From: Pampus argenteus
Taxonomy: Eukaryota > Chordata > Actinopteri > Scombriformes > Stromateidae
Reading direction: 5' to 3'
Assembly (NCBI GenBank): GCA_036937835.1
Contig: CM072864.1
Coordinates: 21,660,001-21,724,000 of the forward strand
DNA length: 64,000 nt
The notes beneath the pieces were generated by a model. It did not search any database. It was not told the origin of the DNA and saw only the letters and a program-made list of their open reading frames with translations. This document shows, piece after piece, positions 58,737 through 64,000 of the stretch (positions are counted from its first letter, which is position 1; each line of letters opens with the position of its first letter). The position numbers and the translations under genes are program-made.

Positions 58737-61700
58737 TCACACTTTCTCAAACGGGAACAATGTTTTCTCTTGTTCTCTCTTCTCTCGTTTAGTCTTCTTC
58801 AGTCCACTGACGCTCCCTCTGTCCTCCTCTGTCTGTCTGTTTTGGGGCCATGACATGGCCAGAGTCTCAGAAGCCGTCATAGCTCCAGGACCTCCACCCT
58901 CCACTATCTCCTCGTCGGATGAAAGTCCACCAGTCTCGTCTCCTCCACCAGCGAGGCTCCCAGGTTCCTGGTTCTTCTTGCTGTAACGCTCTTTAAGCTT
59001 TTCTCTGATCAGGAGCCCCTTCACAAGCAGAGTCCAGTTGGAGATGGCCCTCTTTTCTTTTTTCTAGAAAATGGAGGACGGAAAAAAAAACATTGTGGTG
59101 TTTTAGTGCTGAAATGACTTTAAACTACACATTCCTTACACACAGAAGAACGCAGTCAGACGCACACAAACCTCTTTCTCCTTCTGTTTCTGAAGCTCTT
59201 GTTCTTCTACCCAGGCAGCTCTGAGAACCTCCTCATGTTCCTCACACACAATGTAACCATCAGTGCTGAAACACACAAACAAAAACATTTTTTTACTCTC
59301 ACACTTAACATATTTAACTGCAATTTTTTTAATTAACTTCCTGAATGCAGACTATGGGGTGCTTGACAAATAATTGTATTCTTAACGATTCTGATAATAA
59401 AAGGCAAATGTTTAGGATTAGCTTTACCTGAGAATGCAAAGAGAAAGAGTGAAAACTTTAATGTCTGAATTTCCCCTAAACAATACAAACATTTTTGACA
59501 TAGATCATGATGAAATCGGACTAAATCCACTGACTACATTCCCCTTCTTCCTCGTGTTTAACGAGTCCTGTGTCAGTGGGACTGTCACAGCGTTGTCTTA
59601 CACAGCGTGCGAGTATCCTCCATGGAAATCGAAGCCTGTGACCGCAGGCGCGGCCTCCATGCCCAACTTCCTGGCCACACGGTTCAGGTTGGGCAGCCTG
59701 AGGTGAACACAGCCCACCGGTAACATACAGGGCTTAAACAAGTAGACGTTACCGTATTCGTTACGGGGAACCTAAAGGGAAAAAATAACATATAAATGGG
59801 GTAAATGTAGAACCGCTGATTTAGGCAATTAATTGATCGACTGACAACTAATCAATGACGGTTTTAATATTTGATCATTTATCAAGAACAAATACTAAGC
59901 AATATTTTGGTCATAAATGTGTTACTGTAAATGCTTCAATGGCCGTATTTCCTCACAGTTGTAATCTCAGTTAAGTGTTCTTTATTAATACAGGATGGCT
60001 ACCTTTCCATCCACAGCTATAGGCGGTTGATACTGTTCAGTCTGCCATTCTCCAAACAGAGCCAGGTCGTTCTCGTTCTTACTGTCAGACATCATTCTGG
60101 CCTTACGGGAACGATTAGAGAAGCCTTTCACCATCTGACAGAGAGAGAGAGACACAGTGGAAGACATATATATTCTGTCATTAGCTAATCTCTGTCATAC
60201 AAAAACCAAGTTTCCTACCAAGGGGCTGATCTGCTTATGACTCACCAACCGCAATGTACCCATGTTTGCATGTTTGCAGCCAGTAGAGCATCCAGTACTG
60301 AGCAGAGATCTGCATTTCAAGGAAGTAAATGAGGGTGAAAAGCTAAAATGTCCTCTTGTGTCAGTGGAGACAGGTTAATCTCGATATGAACTAAAGAGTC
60401 AGTGCATATAAAAATGCAAATACGGCATTGATTTTCTCTGCTTTTGTTTCCCGCAAAGCTCGTTTTACACATGTTCAGGTTCAGCCAACTCCTGTCTACA
60501 TGTCATTGGGCAAGATACTGAACCCCGAATGTACTAAAGTGCCTTTCATGGTAGTTTGCTCTGCATGAATGAATGAGCAGCAGAAACACTGTAAATTGGT
60601 TTTGCATAAAAGTGGTATATAAAAGGAGCCATTTAGCATCTTAATCAGTGCTTACCTGCTAAAATATCAAGATGCACAACATTGACACACACACACGCAC
60701 ACACGTTCTTGCTGCCAGCCACTGTGTTCATTGATCAAATTGAGACAAACTGAGATTGAATTGCATCATTGCTCCCCAAAGTCTGTCTGGAAAGAGACCG
60801 ATAAGAACGTAGCTTTGCAAAAGCTACAAAAATCAACTTTGTTACATGCGGTCATTTGTTTGGAAAAGGTGTCAAATCAGAGAGGCATAAACAAGTTATA
60901 TCATCAAGTTTTAGATCCTGAGGCAAGCGTCTCCAAGGACCTGCTATACATCTCGGTGAATTCAATTTTTGGAAATTCTCCATAGAGCTCATCCAATCTG
61001 ATCCATGTGTGAAATATTACAGTATGTGGCTATTTTTCATGTCATGAGTTGTGTTTCTGAGTAAAAAAAAGTTTGTTGTTACACTGCAGAAAGTAAGTTT
61101 ACTCTTGAAACTGAATAATATGCTACATAGTGAGGTAAACATTGCTCTTATGGACTCTCAATACACATCACATCACATACACACATACACACACACACAC
61201 TCTCACACACACACGCGCGCACACGCACACACCTGACCTCATCCTCTTCCATGTTAGGGAGTGAGCTATGATGGAACAGTAGTGATTCATTTGATTTGAA
61301 TGTTGAATTTAACTGCTCCCTCCTGAAGTTGTTTTTTTTTTGTATCAGTTTTCTCTCTTACCTTGTATGGCTCTTCTCCTAATCTGACAGTTTGTGCTTC
61401 TTTCAGCCAGGTGTCTCTGGAGTGGAGGGTGTGCACACAATCCCTAGAGGGAAATGACATTTAAATATGATAACAATACTTAGAAATATATTTTCAGTCT
61501 TATCCACCTGTATTTTAAGATGAAAGCAGTAAATAGTGTAAATAGGCCGTAACAAACAGCTAACAAGAGCTAACAGCGCCACCAGGTGGCTACTGACACT
61601 CACACAAACACAATTAATTCAGACATGCAGGTCAACATTAGCTGATGTGAAATGAAAAGTCGTTCAGAGTACCAGAGGACCTGCCCCTTCTCCTCGCTAT

Positions 61701-63968
61701 CTGACAGACGAAAACTAATGCTACAACTCATAAAATGTAAAATATTTTCAAGTTTATGACCAGGACGATGGCCGGAAATGACCCATGACGTATAAAACCC
61801 CCCCAGATGTTTCCATGTACGTCCTGTAAATCACAATGTGTCTCGAAAGCAATATACACTCACCGGCCACTTTATTAGGTACACCATGCTAGTAACGGGT
61901 TGGACCCCCTTTTGCCTTCAGAACTGCCTCAATTCTTCGTGGCATAGATTCAACAAGGTGCTGGAAGCATTCCTTAGAGTTTGGTCCATATTGACATGAT
62001 GGCATCACACAGTTGCTGCACATCCATGATGCGAATCTCCCGTTCCACCACATCCCAAAGATGCTCTATTGGATTGAGATCTGGTGACTGTGGAGGCCAT
62101 TTGAGTACAGTGAACTCATTGTCATGTTCAAGGAACCAGTCTGAGATGATTCCAGCTTTATGACATGGCGCATTATCCTGCTGAAAGTCAGAAGTTGGGT
62201 ACATTGTGGTCATAAAGGGATGGACATGGTCAGCAACAATACTCAGGTAGGCTGTGGTGTTGCAACGATGCTCAGGATGGATCCATGCTTTCATGTTGTT
62301 GACGCCAAATTCTGACCCTACCATCCGAAGGTCGCAGCAGAAATCGAGACTCAGACCAGGCAAAGTTTTTCCAATCTTCTATTGTCCAATTTCGATGAGC
62401 TTGTGCAAATTGTAGCCTCAGTTTCCTGTTCTTAGGTGAAAGGAGTGGCACCCGGTGTGGTCTTCTGCTGTTGTAGCCCATCTGCCCCAAAGTTCGACGT
62501 AATGTGCGTTCAGAGATGCCCTTCTGCCTACCTTGGGTGTAACGGGTGGTTATTTGAGTCACTGTTGCCTTTCTATCAGCTCGAACCAGTCTGGCCATTC
62601 TCCTCTGACCTCTGGCATCAACAAGGCATTTCCGCCCACAGAACTGCCGCTCACTGGATATTTTTTCTTTTTCGGACCATTCTCTGTAAACCCTAGAGAT
62701 GGTTGTGTGTGAAAATCCCAGTAGATCAGCAGTTTCTGAAATACTCAGACCAGCCCTTCTGGCACCAACAACCATGCCACGTTCAAAGTCACTCAAATCA
62801 CCTTTCTTCCCCATACTGATGCTCGGTTTGAACTGCAGGAGATTGTCTTGACCATGTCTACATGCCTAAATGCACTGAGTTGCCGCCATGTGATTGGCTG
62901 ATTAGAAATTAACGAGTTAACGTGTTAACGAGCAGTTGGACAGGTGTACCTAATAAAGTGGCCGGTGAGTGTAGTTTATTCCTTTTACTGGCTTTTTTCA
63001 TTCTAGTACTGAGGGCATTAACTGACCGTCAGAATTTAAAGTTATATTTGTTACACACAGTAGAAGGAGCCGAAATCAGGACAGACTAAGGATGGAGAAG
63101 TGGGACACATTTCTAGAAGTGGCTTCACTAAAAATAAGAGGTGTGCCACTTTCCCCCTGTTATAGTCCTGTACAAACCAGCATTCACAATGAGATTAAAC
63201 TAGATTATACTGTAAAAAAGTATGTCCTGTGATGCATTCTGTTTTACTACTGACCTGGAGTACACTGGCTCTCCGCGGCAGTATCCCAGTACAGTGGCTG
63301 TGGGCGGGTAGATGGCTTCGTACTTCAGCAGGTGTCTCTTTAAGGCGTACAGCGGGTGGTTTTTATACTCCGCTATAGAGACAGGCAGGGGTTTGTTCAG
63401 CAGCCTAGTCTGGAGCTGGGTGGGCAACACAGAGAAAACACAGAGATAAGATGGATGTAAATAAGTAGAAAACAAGTGTTTAACCAGGTGTTAGTAAACT
63501 CTCCACTCTCATATCCTTTACTACTTATACATTATACAAAAGCAGCACCACTCTGATTATCCAGACAGAGTGATCTGGTTTATTTTGTTACTGATTTTTA
63601 GCTGTAAACAGGAGAAATGTTGTTTTTTTTACTGGTTAATAACAGTTTGCTGTTTTTGACAGCTTATTGTTTTGGAGTATTGAAGTGGTTTGTGTGTGTT
63701 TGACAGAATGTGTTTGAGCTCCTGGTCGAGTTCATACATAGTGGAGGACTTATGTCTTTGGATCCGTCTCTCTCACCTCCTTGTCCTCCTTTATGTCCTT
63801 CTCATCCTCCGGTCCCAGGAACGGCTCCAGCGTTTCCTCCCACCACTCTTCTTCCACCCTTCTCTTCCTGGACGACGTCATCCAGGTGGGGTCGTACTTT
63901 CTCCCCAGGTCCTTCACAAACCCATCCCCGTCCACCGACACCACGTATGTCACTGGCGCTGTTGCATT
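58737..63968 (-). CDS. xpc: DNA damage recognition protein XPC, last seven coding exons (partial)
   Basis: XPC senses helix-distorting damage and starts global-genome nucleotide excision repair in the nucleus. Coding exons in the window are 63968-63777, 63415-63255, 61443-61362, 60134-60003, 59771-59602, 59265-59172 and 59063-58737. All have GT-AG borders, 1158 nt and 385 aa to a TGA. The first starts in phase 0 after an acceptor (GCTCGCAG), so the gene continues past the right edge. Landmarks are the end of the transglutaminase-like domain (DGDGFVKDLGRKYDPTW) and BHD1 (AEYKNHPLYALKRHLLKYEA). BHD2 and BHD3 follow with MVKGFSNRSRKARM, EYGNVYLFKP and TGFDFHGGYSHAVTDGYIVC. The centrin-2 binding helix is NWTLLVKGLLIREKLKERY with its Trp-Leu-Leu pattern, and the tail is KKTKREKREQEKTLFPFEKV. 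Intron 61444-63254 contains a Tc1-like element. Confidence 0.96.
60480..60645 (+). repeat. Degenerate interspersed repeat of fish type
   Basis: The stretch reads TTGGGCAAGATACTGAACCC, then GCATGAATGAATGAGCAG, TGTAAATTGG and TATATAAAAGGAGCCATTTA. This order matches a common fish repeat with a GGGCAAGACACTGAACCCC block and a GCGCTATATAAATnnAGnCCATTTA tail; recalled, not searched. It lies in an xpc intron. Confidence 0.4.
61184..61231. repeat. (CA)n-rich microsatellite
   Basis: A CA run with TC and CGCG interruptions, in the xpc intron upstream (plus sense) of exon 61362-61443. Confidence 0.9.
61857..62971 (-). mobile_element. Tc1-like transposon in an xpc intron, decayed
   Basis: The ends CACTCACCGGCCACTTTATT (from 61857) and its inverted complement (to 62971) are flanked by TA on both sides. 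At 1115 bp it is shorter than intact relatives. The transposase reads on the minus strand, the same direction as xpc. Confidence 0.96.
61890..62814 (-). pseudogene. Tc1-like transposase pseudogene
   Basis: From ATG at 62814 (MGKKGDLSDFERGMVVGA) the paired-like DNA-binding half is intact to about residue 170. The motif that should carry the first catalytic Asp reads AWSESRF, so that Asp codon is missing. After HESMDPS about 90 bases are deleted and the frame shifts. The second part keeps QQDNAPCHKA and PDLNPIEHLWD. A small deletion after IWTKL then creates a stop at about 61974 and puts the C-terminal tail out of frame. The copy is dead. Confidence 0.92.
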
Positions 63969-64000
63969 CTGCGAGCACAATTGAGGCATCCCGACACCAT

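Overview
This is a stretch of a teleost fish nuclear genome. The evidence is vertebrate spliced genes with GT-AG introns, very abundant (CA)n, (CT)n and (GA)n microsatellites, fish-type Tc1/mariner, hAT and pogo-like transposons, and a 5S rRNA/LINE chimera. The species cannot be named from the sequence alone.

Layout. Positions 1 to about 18 kb hold no gene I can recognise: microsatellites, a duplicated pyrimidine-rich block, a probable MITE and one almost complete Tc1 element (15137-16533). From there four protein genes lie in tandem on the minus strand. They are dalrd3 (18266-25593, 13 coding exons, 563 aa), impdh2 (33893-42954, 14 coding exons, 514 aa), arih2 (45923-53773 coding, 14 coding exons, 507 aa) and the last seven coding exons of xpc (58737-63968, 385 aa; the gene continues beyond the right edge). 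I rebuilt each gene exon by exon. All splice phases close, and the lengths agree with the vertebrate families.

Between dalrd3 and impdh2 are a frameshifted plus-strand Myb/SANT-like gene (26421-27517), a weak candidate for a small two-exon minus-strand gene with an ISRE-like element and a TATA-like box (28681-30514), a LINE 3' tail, and an orphan coding-like exon (32445-32576). Neighbourhood of DALRD3, IMPDH2 and ARIH2 is also found on human 3p21.31, so this is an old linkage block. The human neighbours NDUFAF3, WDR6 and P4HTM were not found here.

The genes do not form one pathway. dalrd3 is a tRNA-Arg methylation cofactor, impdh2 makes the rate-limiting step of guanine nucleotide synthesis, arih2 is an RBR ubiquitin ligase working with cullin-5, and xpc is a DNA damage sensor. 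The most notable finds are an in-phase 72-nt cassette exon that would insert 24 residues next to the IMPDH2 catalytic cysteine, a nest of four repeat types in dalrd3 intron 5 including a 5S rRNA/LINE junction, and a 59-bp perfect palindrome at the deletion point of a pogo-like element. I found no evidence of a wholly new gene system.
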